Source: UBA1941 sp046329575
GTDB lineage: Bacteria; Bacteroidota; Bacteroidia; Chitinophagales; LD1
Length of the DNA: 64,000 nt
Direction of reading: 5' to 3'
Assembly (NCBI GenBank): GCA_046329575.1
Contig: JAXLUJ010000005.1
Location: forward strand, 62,001-126,000
A program made the position numbers and the translations under genes. Numbering within the stretch: position 1 is the stretch's first letter; every line of letters starts with the position of its first letter. Of this stretch, positions 16,698 to 25,762 are shown piece after piece. The notes beneath the pieces were generated by a model. It ran no database searches. It saw nothing but the letters and a program-made list of their open reading frames with translations, and had not been told where the DNA came from.

Positions 16698-16705
16698 TAT
16701 ATTCG
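16698..16705 (+). promoter_or_regulatory. Candidate -7 box of glyS
   Basis: TATATTCG matches the Bacteroidota -7 form TAnnTTTG in seven of eight positions and ends 4 nt before the glyS ATG. No convincing -33 element was found. Confidence 0.4.
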
Positions 16706-16709
16706 CGGC

Positions 16710-18248
16710 ATGAGCAAGACCTACGGCGAGAACGTTTTTCAGGAAATCATTTCACACTGTAAAGAATACGGTTTCATTTTTCCTTCCTCCGAAATTTATG
16801 ACGGCCTGGGGGCGGTGTACGATTACGGTCCGTATGGTATTGAACTGAAAAAGAACATTCAGGAATACTGGTGGAAAAGCATGGTGCAAATGCACGAGAA
16901 CATTGTGGGCCTTGACGCGGCCATTTTCATGCACCCCAAAACCTGGAAGGCCAGCGGACACGTAGATGCGTTTAATGATCCGCTGATTGACAACAAAGAC
17001 TCGAAGAAGCGCTATCGCGCCGATGTTTTGGTGGAAGACGCCATGGCGAAGATGGAAGAGAAAATGAACAAAGAAGCCGAAAAGGCGCGCAAAAAATTTG
17101 GCGACGCCTTCGACCACGAAAAGTTCATGGCTACTAATCCAAATGTGTTGCGTATTAAAGACAAGTTCAACGCCACAGAATCGCGATTCAAAAAAGCGAT
17201 GGAAGACAATGACATGGCGGCTTTGCGCGATTTGATTGTGGAGCTGGAAATTGCCTGCCCGATAAGCGGTACCCGCAACTGGACCGAAGTGCGGCAGTTC
17301 AACCTGATGTTCAGCACGCAAATGGGTTCGGTGGCTGAAGAAAGCGATACGATTTACCTGCGCCCGGAAACGGCACAGGGAATTTTTGTAAACTTTTTGA
17401 ATGTATTGAACACTTCGCGCCAGCGCATTCCTTTTGGCATTGCTCAGGTTGGAAAGGCTTTTCGAAATGAAATTGTGGCCCGGCAGTTTATTTTCCGCAC
17501 CCGCGAATTTGAACAAATGGAAATGCAGTTTTTTGTGCGGCCCGGCACAGAAATGGAATGGTATCAATACTGGAAAGAAAACCGCATGAAATGGCATCGG
17601 TCGCTAGGCTTTGCTGAGGGCGATTTGAAATATTACGACCACCTGAAACTGGCGCATTATGCCAATGCGGCCGTTGATATTCAGTTTAACTTTCCATTCG
17701 GGTTCAAAGAAATCGAAGGCATTCATTCGCGGACCGATTTCGATTTGAAACAACATCAGCTATTGAGTGGAAAAAAACTGCAATACTTCGATCATGAAGT
17801 GAACGAAAGCTATGTGCCGTATGTGGTTGAAACATCAATAGGCCTCAACCGCACTATTCTTGCCGTATTGAGCAACAGTTACGAAAACGAAAAACTGGAG
17901 GATGGCACGGAACGTACAGTGTTGCGCTTTCCGGCATTTTTAGCGCCGGTGAAAGTGGCCGTTCTTCCATTATTGAAAAAAGACGGGTTGCCTGAAAAGG
18001 CGCGCGAGATTATGGCTGCACTGCGTCAAGATCATTATTGTTTTTATGATGAAAAAGACAGCATTGGAAAACGCTATCGCCGTCAGGATGCATTGGGAAC
18101 GCCATTCTGCATCACCATCGATCACCAAACACTGGAAGATCAGACGGTGACCATTCGCGAGCGCGACAGCATGAAGCAAGAGCGAGTTAACATTCAAAGA
18201 ATTCAGCAAATTGTTCAGGATAAAGTGAGGGCAAGTTTTATCAGCTAG
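16710..18248 (+). CDS. glyQS: Glycyl-tRNA synthetase, alpha2 (single-chain) type
   Basis: Charges tRNA-Gly. 512 aa when started at ATG 16710 (MSKTYGENVFQEIISHC); the longer open frame to 16572 runs through repeats and is not credible. Class II core: YDYGPYGIELKKNIQEYWW, an insertion with coiled-coil character (AMAKMEEKMNKEAEKARKKF), motif 2 region AFRNEIVARQFIFRTREFEQ, motif 3 VVETSIGLNRTILAVL, then the anticodon-binding domain (FLAPVKVAVLPL to the end). murF-alr follows 2 bp later, implying one transcript. Confidence 0.96.
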   Translation: MSKTYGENVFQEIISHCKEYGFIFPSSEIYDGLGAVYDYGPYGIELKKNIQEYWWKSMVQMHENIVGLDAAIFMHPKTWKASGHVDAFNDPLIDNKDSKKRYRADVLVEDAMAKMEEKMNKEAEKARKKFGDAFDHEKFMATNPNVLRIKDKFNATESRFKKAMEDNDMAALRDLIVELEIACPISGTRNWTEVRQFNLMFSTQMGSVAEESDTIYLRPETAQGIFVNFLNVLNTSRQRIPFGIAQVGKAFRNEIVARQFIFRTREFEQMEMQFFVRPGTEMEWYQYWKENRMKWHRSLGFAEGDLKYYDHLKLAHYANAAVDIQFNFPFGFKEIEGIHSRTDFDLKQHQLLSGKKLQYFDHEVNESYVPYVVETSIGLNRTILAVLSNSYENEKLEDGTERTVLRFPAFLAPVKVAVLPLLKKDGLPEKAREIMAALRQDHYCFYDEKDSIGKRYRRQDALGTPFCITIDHQTLEDQTVTIRERDSMKQERVNIQRIQQIVQDKVRASFIS

Positions 18249-18250
18249 CC

Positions 18251-20755
18251 ATGCACCAGGGTCACACTATTAAAGAACTGGCTAAAGCCGCAGGCGGAAA
18301 GTTACAAGGCGCAGGCGCGGAAGAATGGATTGTTTCGCTGTTGCTCGACAGCCGCAGGCTGCAGCATCCTGAGGGGACGTTGTTTTTCGCGGTGGTGAGC
18401 GCGCGCAACGATGGGCATGCCTACATTGACGACTTGCTTAAACGCGGGGTGAAGAACTTTGTGATTTCTAAGCCTGAATTTGCAGAAGGCCGTGAGGCGA
18501 ACTTTATTGTGGTGAAAGATACCATAATCGCTTTGCAGAAAATTGCGGCTTTTCACCGCAACAAGTTTTTAATTCCGGTGATCGGTATAACGGGAAGTAA
18601 TGGAAAGACGATGGTGAAGGAGTGGCTGTATCAACTGCTTCATGAAGACTACCATATTACCAGAAGTCCGAAAAGTTTTAACTCGCAAGTTGGTGTTCCG
18701 CTTTCGTTGTGGCAGTTGAACGAAGCAAGCACTCTTGGCATTTTTGAGGCCGGCATTTCGGAAAGCGGCGAGATGGAAAAGCTGGAAAAAATGATTCAGC
18801 CCACCATCGGCATTATTACCAACGTGGGCGAGGCGCATGCTGAAGGGTTTTTGAACATCAAGCATAAAGCGAAAGAAAAATTGCGGTTGTTCAGCAATGT
18901 AAAAACACTGATTTATTGCAAGGATCATAAAGATGTGAATCAGGCGTTGCTCGAAATCAATGCGCTTAAAGGCGATGCTTCTATTCAAACCTTCTCGTGG
19001 TCGCAGCACAGCGATGCCAACCTGAGGATTATGAGCATTCTGCAACAGCAGAACCGGTCGTTCATCACCGGAAAGTACGACGACCGGGAATTCGATTTCG
19101 AAATTCCGTTTGCCGATCGCGCCAGCGTGGAAGATGCCATTCATTGCGCTTGCTGTATGCTGGTGCTTGGGAAAGATTTCGACACCATTCGTTCGCGGAT
19201 GAAGCACCTCTCGGGTATTGCCATGCGCCTGGAGCTGAAAGATGCGATCAACAACTGTTCGCTGATCAACGACAGCTACAACAGCGATCTGGAATCGCTT
19301 CGCATTGCTATTGATTTTTTGCAACAACAACAGCAACATCAGCGAAAAACTATTATTCTTTCCGATATCCTTCAAAGTGGAAGAGGCGTGCTGGAATTAT
19401 ACAGCGAAGTAGGGCGGCTGGTGGAAACGCACGGCATTTCGAGGTTGATAGGTATTGGCCCAATGCTGATGCGTGAACGAAAAACCTTTGAGCAAATTCC
19501 GGGGTTGCTATTTCAATGTTACGAAAGCACGGATGATTTCTTGAAACAGATGGACAGTACTCAGTTTCAGAATGAAGTGATCTTACTGAAAGGTGCGCGA
19601 AAATTTCAGTTTGAAAAGATAGTGATGCTGCTGGAAAAGAAGGCCCATCAAACCGTGCTGGAGATTAACCTGAATGCCGTTGTGAACAATTTGAAGGTTT
19701 ATCAATCGCTGCTGAAGCGCGAAACCAAGGTGATGGCCATGGTGAAGGCGTTTAGTTATGGCAGCGGCAGTTTTGAAATCGCCAATGTATTGCAATTTCA
19801 CCGCGTAAACTATTTGGCCGTGGCTTATGCCGATGAAGGCATAGAGCTACGGCGCAATGGCATTCAATTGCCCATCATGGTGATGAACCCCGAAGAGCGG
19901 AGTTTTGAAAGCATGATAGCGCACCAATTAGAGCCCGAGATCTATAGTTTACCACTGCTGGAAAAATTTTTGCAGGTGCTTCGGTTGAAGCGAAGTGAAA
20001 ATGAGGCCCGATATAAGATTCATATAGAACTGGAAACCGGAATGCACCGGTTGGGTTTTGAAGAAAGCGATTTGCCTGCGCTGATCGAAAAAATCACTTC
20101 TTCGAACATGGTAATGGTAGCCTCGATCTTTTCGCATCTGGCCGGAAGTGAAGACCGCGGTCTTGATGATTTCACTCAACAACAAATTGCCCGATTCACA
20201 AAAATGAGCGATCGTTTTGTGAAACAATTTGACTACAAAATCCTCCGCCATATTTTAAACTCTAACGGCATCAGCAGGCACACCGCAGCGCAATTCGATA
20301 TGGTGCGTTTGGGCATCGGCCTATATGGTTTAGATGCTACACCTTCGGTGCAACAACGGTTGCAGCCGGTTTCAACTTTAAAAACCACCATTTCACAAAT
20401 CAAGCATTTGCAGAAAGGCGACACTATTGGTTATGGAAGAATTGGAAAGGCCGATAACCCTACCGATATTGCTACAGTTGGCATTGGCTATGCCGATGGC
20501 CTGCCACGATCGCTCAGCAACGGCAAGGGAACTATGTTGGTGAATGGCCAGCCGGCGCCTATCATTGGCAATGTGTGTATGGATATGACCATGCTGGACG
20601 TTACCGGGTTGGAAAATGTGAACGAAGGCGATGAGGCGATTGTTTTTGGACAATCGCCCCGGGTTGATGAAGTAGCCAAGGCTGCCGGAACCATAGCGTA
20701 TGAAATTCTTACCGGTGTTTCATCGCGAGTGAAACGCGTTTATTTTCAGGAGTAA
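18251..20755 (+). CDS. murF-alr: Bifunctional MurF / alanine racemase
   Basis: One 834-aa protein joining two steps of D-Ala use in peptidoglycan synthesis. Residues 1 to about 460 are the MurF ligase that adds D-Ala-D-Ala to UDP-MurNAc-tripeptide: ATP loop ITGSNGKTMVKEWL (Lys near 119), EAGISESGEMEKL, NVGEAHAEGF, and NDSYNSDLESL. Residues about 464-834 are a PLP alanine racemase: LEINLNAVVNNL, PLP lysine near 499 in MVKAFSYGSG, LNSNGISRH, and GYADGLPRSLSNG with the C-terminal domain. This fusion is common in Bacteroidota. It lies 2 bp after glyS and its stop overlaps the next start (TAATG). Confidence 0.96.
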   Translation: MHQGHTIKELAKAAGGKLQGAGAEEWIVSLLLDSRRLQHPEGTLFFAVVSARNDGHAYIDDLLKRGVKNFVISKPEFAEGREANFIVVKDTIIALQKIAAFHRNKFLIPVIGITGSNGKTMVKEWLYQLLHEDYHITRSPKSFNSQVGVPLSLWQLNEASTLGIFEAGISESGEMEKLEKMIQPTIGIITNVGEAHAEGFLNIKHKAKEKLRLFSNVKTLIYCKDHKDVNQALLEINALKGDASIQTFSWSQHSDANLRIMSILQQQNRSFITGKYDDREFDFEIPFADRASVEDAIHCACCMLVLGKDFDTIRSRMKHLSGIAMRLELKDAINNCSLINDSYNSDLESLRIAIDFLQQQQQHQRKTIILSDILQSGRGVLELYSEVGRLVETHGISRLIGIGPMLMRERKTFEQIPGLLFQCYESTDDFLKQMDSTQFQNEVILLKGARKFQFEKIVMLLEKKAHQTVLEINLNAVVNNLKVYQSLLKRETKVMAMVKAFSYGSGSFEIANVLQFHRVNYLAVAYADEGIELRRNGIQLPIMVMNPEERSFESMIAHQLEPEIYSLPLLEKFLQVLRLKRSENEARYKIHIELETGMHRLGFEESDLPALIEKITSSNMVMVASIFSHLAGSEDRGLDDFTQQQIARFTKMSDRFVKQFDYKILRHILNSNGISRHTAAQFDMVRLGIGLYGLDATPSVQQRLQPVSTLKTTISQIKHLQKGDTIGYGRIGKADNPTDIATVGIGYADGLPRSLSNGKGTMLVNGQPAPIIGNVCMDMTMLDVTGLENVNEGDEAIVFGQSPRVDEVAKAAGTIAYEILTGVSSRVKRVYFQE

Positions 20756-22050
20756 TGAGCTTGGCCCATAAAATTTGGATTGGGATATTTTTGGTAGCGG
20801 TGATGGTGACCACCATTTGGGTGCCGCTTAATCATACGCCATTGGCAAAAATCGGGAATACCATTCAATGGGATGCAGAAGGATACTATGCGTATTTGCC
20901 CGCAACTTTTGTGTATGGTTTGGAAGAAATGCCGCGCCGCACTTTCATTGAGAACGGAAAACCCTATCTGCCTGACTATCCCGGAACGCACAAGATTTTC
21001 ATTAAGTACACTTGTGGCATGGCGTTGCTGGTGGCGCCGTTCTGGTTAATTGCACACGGCATAGCATTGTTGTTCCCGGCCACATTTCCTCCTGATGGAA
21101 TGAACGGAATTTATATGGTAGCCTTATTGTTTGCCGACGCCTTTTATCTGGTGCTTGGATTTTGGTTTTGCTATCTGGCTTACAGGCGAAAGCTAAGCCT
21201 GGCGGCCTTTCTGGCAGCCTCGCTCAGTTTATGGCTGGGCACCAGTATGCTATTTTATTCCTCCTTCCACCCCGGCTATGCGCATACTTACAGCTTTTGT
21301 GCTTTTGCAGTAGTGTTGTGGCTCACACCACAGCTTTTTTCAGAGAATAAATGGTGGCAATGGTTGTTGTTGGGTTGGGTTTACGGCCTTATAGTATTAA
21401 TCAGACCGATTAATGGCGTTATAGGGTTGTATGTTCTTCTCTATGATTTCAAAAACATCACCGCCCTTGGCGAACGGATAACGAAGTGGCTTCGCAGCCC
21501 CAAAGTATGGACTGCTGCGGCTTTCAGCCTGTTGCCGTTTGTGCCGCAATTTCTGTATTGGTATATGCTGAGCGGTCATTTGGTGTTGTACAGCTATGGC
21601 ACCGAAACCTTTTCGAACTGGAAAGATCCGATGTTGTTTTCAGTGCTCTTTTCTACAACCAATGGTTTGTTTGTGTATGCGCCTATAGTGCTTGTTGCGG
21701 TGTTGGCGGGCCTTTTTTTGAGAGAAAAGGAAATGCAGAAGGCAGGCATTTGGGCGGCCATTGTGCCTGCATGGTATTTCTGTGCAGCCTGGTGGTGCTG
21801 GTGGTTTGGAACATGCTACGGCTACCGGCCGCTAATTGAATTTTATGCGCTGCTGATACTTCCGTTGGGCATGTTGTACCAACGCGCCTGGCGTTGGCCT
21901 AAACTGCTAAGTATTCCCTTTTTTGCCGGTGCCGCGCTGTTGGTTTTTATAAGCGTGCGTATGATGTACTTTTTCTGGGGTTATTGGGAAGGCCCGGACT
22001 GGACCTGGGAAAGCGTGCGCATGGTGTATCGCATGGCGCTATTTCTGTAA
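20755..22050 (+). CDS. Polytopic membrane protein, possibly GT-C-like
   Basis: 431 aa with roughly ten predicted transmembrane helices. After the first helix there is a periplasmic-type loop containing IQWDAEGYYAYLPATF, whose Asp-x-x-x-Tyr arrangement recalls the first loop of GT-C glycosyltransferases. SSFHPGYAHTYSF and a C-terminal FGTCYGYRPLIEFYALLILPLG block are conserved-looking. I do not recognise a named family with certainty. The start overlaps the murF-alr stop by one base (TAATG), so expression is likely coupled and an envelope polymer role is plausible but unproven. Confidence 0.55.
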   Translation: MSLAHKIWIGIFLVAVMVTTIWVPLNHTPLAKIGNTIQWDAEGYYAYLPATFVYGLEEMPRRTFIENGKPYLPDYPGTHKIFIKYTCGMALLVAPFWLIAHGIALLFPATFPPDGMNGIYMVALLFADAFYLVLGFWFCYLAYRRKLSLAAFLAASLSLWLGTSMLFYSSFHPGYAHTYSFCAFAVVLWLTPQLFSENKWWQWLLLGWVYGLIVLIRPINGVIGLYVLLYDFKNITALGERITKWLRSPKVWTAAAFSLLPFVPQFLYWYMLSGHLVLYSYGTETFSNWKDPMLFSVLFSTTNGLFVYAPIVLVAVLAGLFLREKEMQKAGIWAAIVPAWYFCAAWWCWWFGTCYGYRPLIEFYALLILPLGMLYQRAWRWPKLLSIPFFAGAALLVFISVRMMYFFWGYWEGPDWTWESVRMVYRMALFL

Positions 22051-22060
22051 TCTTCTTTTT

Positions 22061-22852
22061 TTAAGGATAGCGGAACCATTCCATCTGGCCATCGCGCAGC
22101 AGCACGATGCGCTCTTTTTCAATGGCGGCATGAACCAATGCTGAAGTATCGGGCAATAAAATTTCTTTGGCTTCGAACGTAGCGGGATTATAACTTTTCA
22201 GATGATGATCTTCGAAATAAACCACAGCACCCTGAAACACCTGAAATCTTTTCAATCCTTTTATTGGAATAGTTCTGGCGTACGTGCCGAAAAGATCGAA
22301 CACGCAAATTCCTTCAGCCGTATCGTTCACATACACATTGCCGTTTTTTTCCATCAGAAAGTTTGGTACAATGATTTTTCCCGCGGCCTGATTCAGCGGT
22401 TGGCCTTCTATGAGCACCTTGCCGCTTTCATCAATCTTCTTCAATTTGTAATCAACATTATCGAAGAACCACAATTTTCCGTCAGTAGAAGAACCAACAG
22501 CGGTGATGTTCTGGTAGCCTAATTGGGTAAAGTCATAAGTGGTTAGTGGCGAAAGAAAACGATCGAGGGTAACGGCTGTTTGAAAGTCGGGATAGTACAC
22601 TGTAATTTTCATAGCGTTGGAAACATCTACACTGCCGATGTTGCCGCGTTTGAACTCCTGATAGGGTTGTGAGAAGAGTACACCATTCTTATCGAACTTG
22701 CGCAGGCTGTTGTTTTCAGCCGCATAGAAATTTCCAAAACTATCGGCTACTACAAATTTTGCTTTTGAAGGCACACTGCTAATTTTTTCGTAGGCAAAAG
22801 AAAGCAGCAAAAGTGCCGTGAGCAGGGTTCCAAAAACGAATTTGCGATTCAT
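22061..22852 (-). CDS. Exported propeller-like protein of unknown function
   Basis: 263-aa protein with an N-terminal signal or anchor helix (MNRKFVFGTLLTALLLLSFAY). The rest is beta-rich with blade-like segments: DSFGNFYAAENNSLRKFDKNG, TDGKLWFFDNVDYKLKKID, KNGNVYVNDTAEGICVFDLFG. These resemble NHL/SMP-30-like blades but are too few and weak for a firm family. The ATG at 22852 forms an ATGA overlap with the lpxH stop, so translation is coupled to lipid A synthesis. Specific role unknown. Confidence 0.6.
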   Translation of the reverse strand: MNRKFVFGTLLTALLLLSFAYEKISSVPSKAKFVVADSFGNFYAAENNSLRKFDKNGVLFSQPYQEFKRGNIGSVDVSNAMKITVYYPDFQTAVTLDRFLSPLTTYDFTQLGYQNITAVGSSTDGKLWFFDNVDYKLKKIDESGKVLIEGQPLNQAAGKIIVPNFLMEKNGNVYVNDTAEGICVFDLFGTYARTIPIKGLKRFQVFQGAVVYFEDHHLKSYNPATFEAKEILLPDTSALVHAAIEKERIVLLRDGQMEWFRYP

Positions 22853-23613
22853 GCTATGATGTTGTTGCCGGTTGAAAAATAACACAACTGTACTTTGTTC
22901 CCGTCATAAACGGCATAACTGCGATAATCGAGCCAATCGCCAAGGTTGATGTATTGCGAGCCGGGCTGCACTTCTATATCGAGTGGCAAATGCCGATGCC
23001 CGAAGATGAAATAATCATAATGCTGCTGCTGCAATTTCCGGCGCGCATACAGCCACAGCCATTCGCGGTCTTCGCCCATAAATTTTTCCAATTCATAACC
23101 GCCGCTGCCATACCTGCTTCGGCGCGATAAATAACTGGCCAGGCGGATGCCTAAGTCGGGATGCAGCCACCGAAACAGCCAGCGGCAAACAGGATTGGTA
23201 AAAACGCGTTTGATGAATTTGTAGCCATGATCGGCCGGGCCAAGGCCATCGCCATGAGCAATAAAAAAGCGCTTGCCTTCCAATTCCTGCACAATGGCAT
23301 TGCGGTGTACTTTGGTGTTCAGTTCTTTTTCCAGATAATCGTCCATCCACAGGTCGTGATTTCCTGTAAACAAATGGAGTTCTATTCCTGAATCGCTCAG
23401 CTCGGCCAACTTGCCTAACAAGCGCGTATAGCCGCGAGGAACCGCCATTTTATATTCATGCCAGAAATCGAAAAGATCGCCAACCAGATAAATGGCTTTT
23501 GCATCGGCCTTGATGCTATCGAGCCATTGCACAAAAACCCGTTCGCGCTGCAAACTCGATTCGCTGTTGGGTGTTCCTAAGTGCAGGTCTGATGCAAAAT
23601 AATAGCGCTTCAT
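22849..23613 (-). CDS. lpxH: UDP-2,3-diacylglucosamine diphosphatase
   Basis: Calcineurin-like phosphoesterase that makes lipid X in lipid A synthesis at the inner membrane. About 254 aa from ATG 23613 (a TTG at 23622 is less likely). Metal-site motifs: ASDLHLG, LVGDLFDFWHEYK, FTGNHDLWMDDYL, AHGDGLGPADHGYK, and FGHRHLPL near the C-terminus. This is the Bacteroidota form of LpxH. The downstream propeller-like gene overlaps its stop. Confidence 0.92.
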   Translation of the reverse strand: MKRYYFASDLHLGTPNSESSLQRERVFVQWLDSIKADAKAIYLVGDLFDFWHEYKMAVPRGYTRLLGKLAELSDSGIELHLFTGNHDLWMDDYLEKELNTKVHRNAIVQELEGKRFFIAHGDGLGPADHGYKFIKRVFTNPVCRWLFRWLHPDLGIRLASYLSRRSRYGSGGYELEKFMGEDREWLWLYARRKLQQQHYDYFIFGHRHLPLDIEVQPGSQYINLGDWLDYRSYAVYDGNKVQLCYFSTGNNIIA

Positions 23614-23715
23614 CTGGTTCAATGCCGTGAAATTAAGAGATTATCGGTACAAGTGTTTTGAATCGCTGCTTCTGGCAATTTCCAAATGGTAAAAAACTTT
23701 TTTAACCTTTGAATT

Positions 23716-24219
23716 ATGGATTACCGCATAACGGTCACCACCATCTACCATTGCACGCTCGAACAGGCCTTCAAAACGCCCATTTTAAGCGATGTTACTA
23801 AAGTACACACCGGCTTGCTGGTGATGCCGCGGGTAACACACTGTGCTAACGATTCCGGCTGGGGGCAACCCGGTTCGGCCAAGCAGGTTTTTGTAGCGCC
23901 ATCGCTTACGCAGAAGGGAGGCTTCGCTTCGGTTGATAAAGTTGTGGAACGGATAGAAAACCAATACTGGAAAATTCAGGTGGCCGACTTTCAGGCGTGG
24001 ATGTTGGGTTTTTATCAATTCACCGGCGAATGGGCCACCCGCGAAATCGCGCCGGGTGAAATAGAGATTATTTATACTTATACCTTACATGCTAATTCCA
24101 ACCTTTTGATGCCGCTGCAATGGTTGTTTGCTAAATTATTTTGGCCACGCTATATGCGTCAGGTATTGGAGAATATTCGAAAGATGATTCAAAACAAAGA
24201 ACCGTATTTGTTTCCATGA
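23716..24219 (+). CDS. SRPBCC-superfamily protein
   Basis: 167-aa protein with the helix-grip outline of SRPBCC/polyketide-cyclase-like proteins. An N-terminal strand (YRITVTTIYHC) leads into LEQAFKTPILSDV; central strands include WKIQVADFQAW and TGEWATREIAPGEIEIIYTYTL; a long C-terminal helix follows (LQWLFAKLFWPRYMRQVLENI). Such proteins bind hydrophobic ligands, but no ligand can be assigned. It is convergent with ppk2. Confidence 0.6.
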   Translation: MDYRITVTTIYHCTLEQAFKTPILSDVTKVHTGLLVMPRVTHCANDSGWGQPGSAKQVFVAPSLTQKGGFASVDKVVERIENQYWKIQVADFQAWMLGFYQFTGEWATREIAPGEIEIIYTYTLHANSNLLMPLQWLFAKLFWPRYMRQVLENIRKMIQNKEPYLFP

Positions 24220-24318
24220 GTGCTCAAATCGGGGTAGAAATTATCTTGCTGTTATCACAACATTCTTGTTCCCGTACGTTTACCCTTCCCACGCAAACCG
24301 AAACCGCGTCGTAGCGCA

Positions 24319-25437
24319 TTACTTCACATCAACGCTTTCGCCTTTTTCATAAATCATGTTCGAACGGCCTACGATAAGCGAATCTATTTTGCCAATCATT
24401 TCAGCGTCCTTGTTCGTATAGGGCAGTTTGTGCAAAAGATAGCGCATCGCATTTAGCCGCGCGCGTTTCTTACAATTCGATTTCACCACCGTCCATGGCG
24501 AATCAGATGTATCGGTATGAAAGAACATTTTTTCTTTAGCCTCAGTGTATTCGTCCCATTTGTCGAGCGATGCTTTATCAATAGGCGACAACTTCCACTG
24601 TTTCAGTGGATGATTCTCGCGATCTTTGAACCGGCGTTTTTGTTCATCGCGGCTTACCGAGAACCAGAACTTAAACAACACAATTCCACTGCGTACCAGG
24701 TTGCGTTCGAACTCGGGCACCTGCCGCATAAACTCCTGGTATTCGGCATCGGTGCAAAAGCCCATTACCCGTTCTACTCCGGCGCGGTTGTACCACGAGC
24801 GGTCGAACAACACGATTTCGCCATTTGAAGGCAGATGTTTCACATAGCGCTGAAAATACCACTGGCCGCGCTCTTCATCAGTCGGCTTCTCCAGCGCCAC
24901 CACCCGCGCACCGCGCGGATTCAGATGTTCCATCACCCTTTTTATAGTTCCTCCTTTACCGGCAGCGTCGCGGCCTTCAAACAAAATGACCACACGCGCA
25001 CCGGTAGCCTTCACCCAGGCTTGCAGTTTCAGTAACTCCACCTGCAGGTTGTATTTCTGGAACTCGTAATTCTTGCGCGACATCAAATTTTTGTAAGGAT
25101 ATTCGCCATCGCGCCAGTTCGGGTTCAGCTCATCATCGGGATGGCGCTTTGGCGCTTCGCCATTCGTTTCTTCCAGCAACACTTCCAGCAGGTATTTGCG
25201 CTCTTCGCCCGGAAAATTCTTTAAATAATTTTCAGCCACTGCGCGATTCTTATGATGCTTTTCGATTTTATCGCTTAACACAGCTGCCTCGCTGTTGATG
25301 CGCGCCTGCACTTGTTGTTTTACGGTATTCTTGCGGATAATGGAAGGTGTTTTTCCTTCAATAATATCGCCGCGCGATGCTTTTCGAACAGGAGATTTTT
25401 TGGCTTTGGATGGAGCGGCACTCTTTTTTTTCTGCAT
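24319..25437 (-). CDS. ppk2: Polyphosphate kinase 2 family protein
   Basis: Polyphosphate-dependent nucleotide kinase, 372 aa. Walker A FEGRDAAGKGGTIKR (about residues 153-167), lid/acceptor block ALEKPTDEERGQWYFQRYV, Walker B LFDRSWYNRAGVERVMGF, and the C-terminal FKFWFSVSRDEQKRRFKDRE and WDEYTEAKEKMFFHTD blocks place it in PPK2, probably class I (which favours ADP phosphorylation). The first 45 residues are a Lys/Arg-rich low-complexity tail, perhaps binding polyphosphate. Divergent from the transketolase subunit gene. Confidence 0.92.
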   Translation of the reverse strand: MQKKKSAAPSKAKKSPVRKASRGDIIEGKTPSIIRKNTVKQQVQARINSEAAVLSDKIEKHHKNRAVAENYLKNFPGEERKYLLEVLLEETNGEAPKRHPDDELNPNWRDGEYPYKNLMSRKNYEFQKYNLQVELLKLQAWVKATGARVVILFEGRDAAGKGGTIKRVMEHLNPRGARVVALEKPTDEERGQWYFQRYVKHLPSNGEIVLFDRSWYNRAGVERVMGFCTDAEYQEFMRQVPEFERNLVRSGIVLFKFWFSVSRDEQKRRFKDRENHPLKQWKLSPIDKASLDKWDEYTEAKEKMFFHTDTSDSPWTVVKSNCKKRARLNAMRYLLHKLPYTNKDAEMIGKIDSLIVGRSNMIYEKGESVDVK

Positions 25438-25762
25438 ACAATAATTAACGTCTTTTTTTTGAAACCATGAAAGCTAAAGCAGCCGCGCACTTTAGGCGCA
25501 ACCACCTACTTTTCAGCGGCTAAATTATGCTGAAAGCCGCACTGCTGCTATGATTTTCGTCAGCAAAACAGTCAATTACGAAGTTCAAATTACGAATTAC
25601 GGAAGATTGGAATATGGCAGCAGCCGGGTTATTCCGTTAGAAAAATACAACAGCGATCATTCCTGTTTATTCATTTGTAATTCTCCTAACCAACGGCGCT
25701 TCAAGTTCCTCCTTCTTCCTTAAAATCTCCTCCTTTTCCTACCTTCGTAAAAAATACAATTC
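25438..25762. other. Divergent intergenic region with short repeats
   Basis: About 325 bases between ppk2 and the transketolase gene. It holds AATTACGAA-type repeats at 25573-25602 and a -7-like box TACCTTCG at 25740-25747 that lies 15 nt before the transketolase ATG. No small gene is supported. Confidence 0.5.

Noticed and set aside
16572..16709. Longer N-terminus for glycyl-tRNA synthetase
   Set aside because: The extension is encoded by CAAAT-type repeats and does not look like the family; ATG 16710 gives the family N-terminus.
18251..20755. MurF-alanine racemase fusion as a novelty
   Set aside because: This fusion is already known and common in Bacteroidota.
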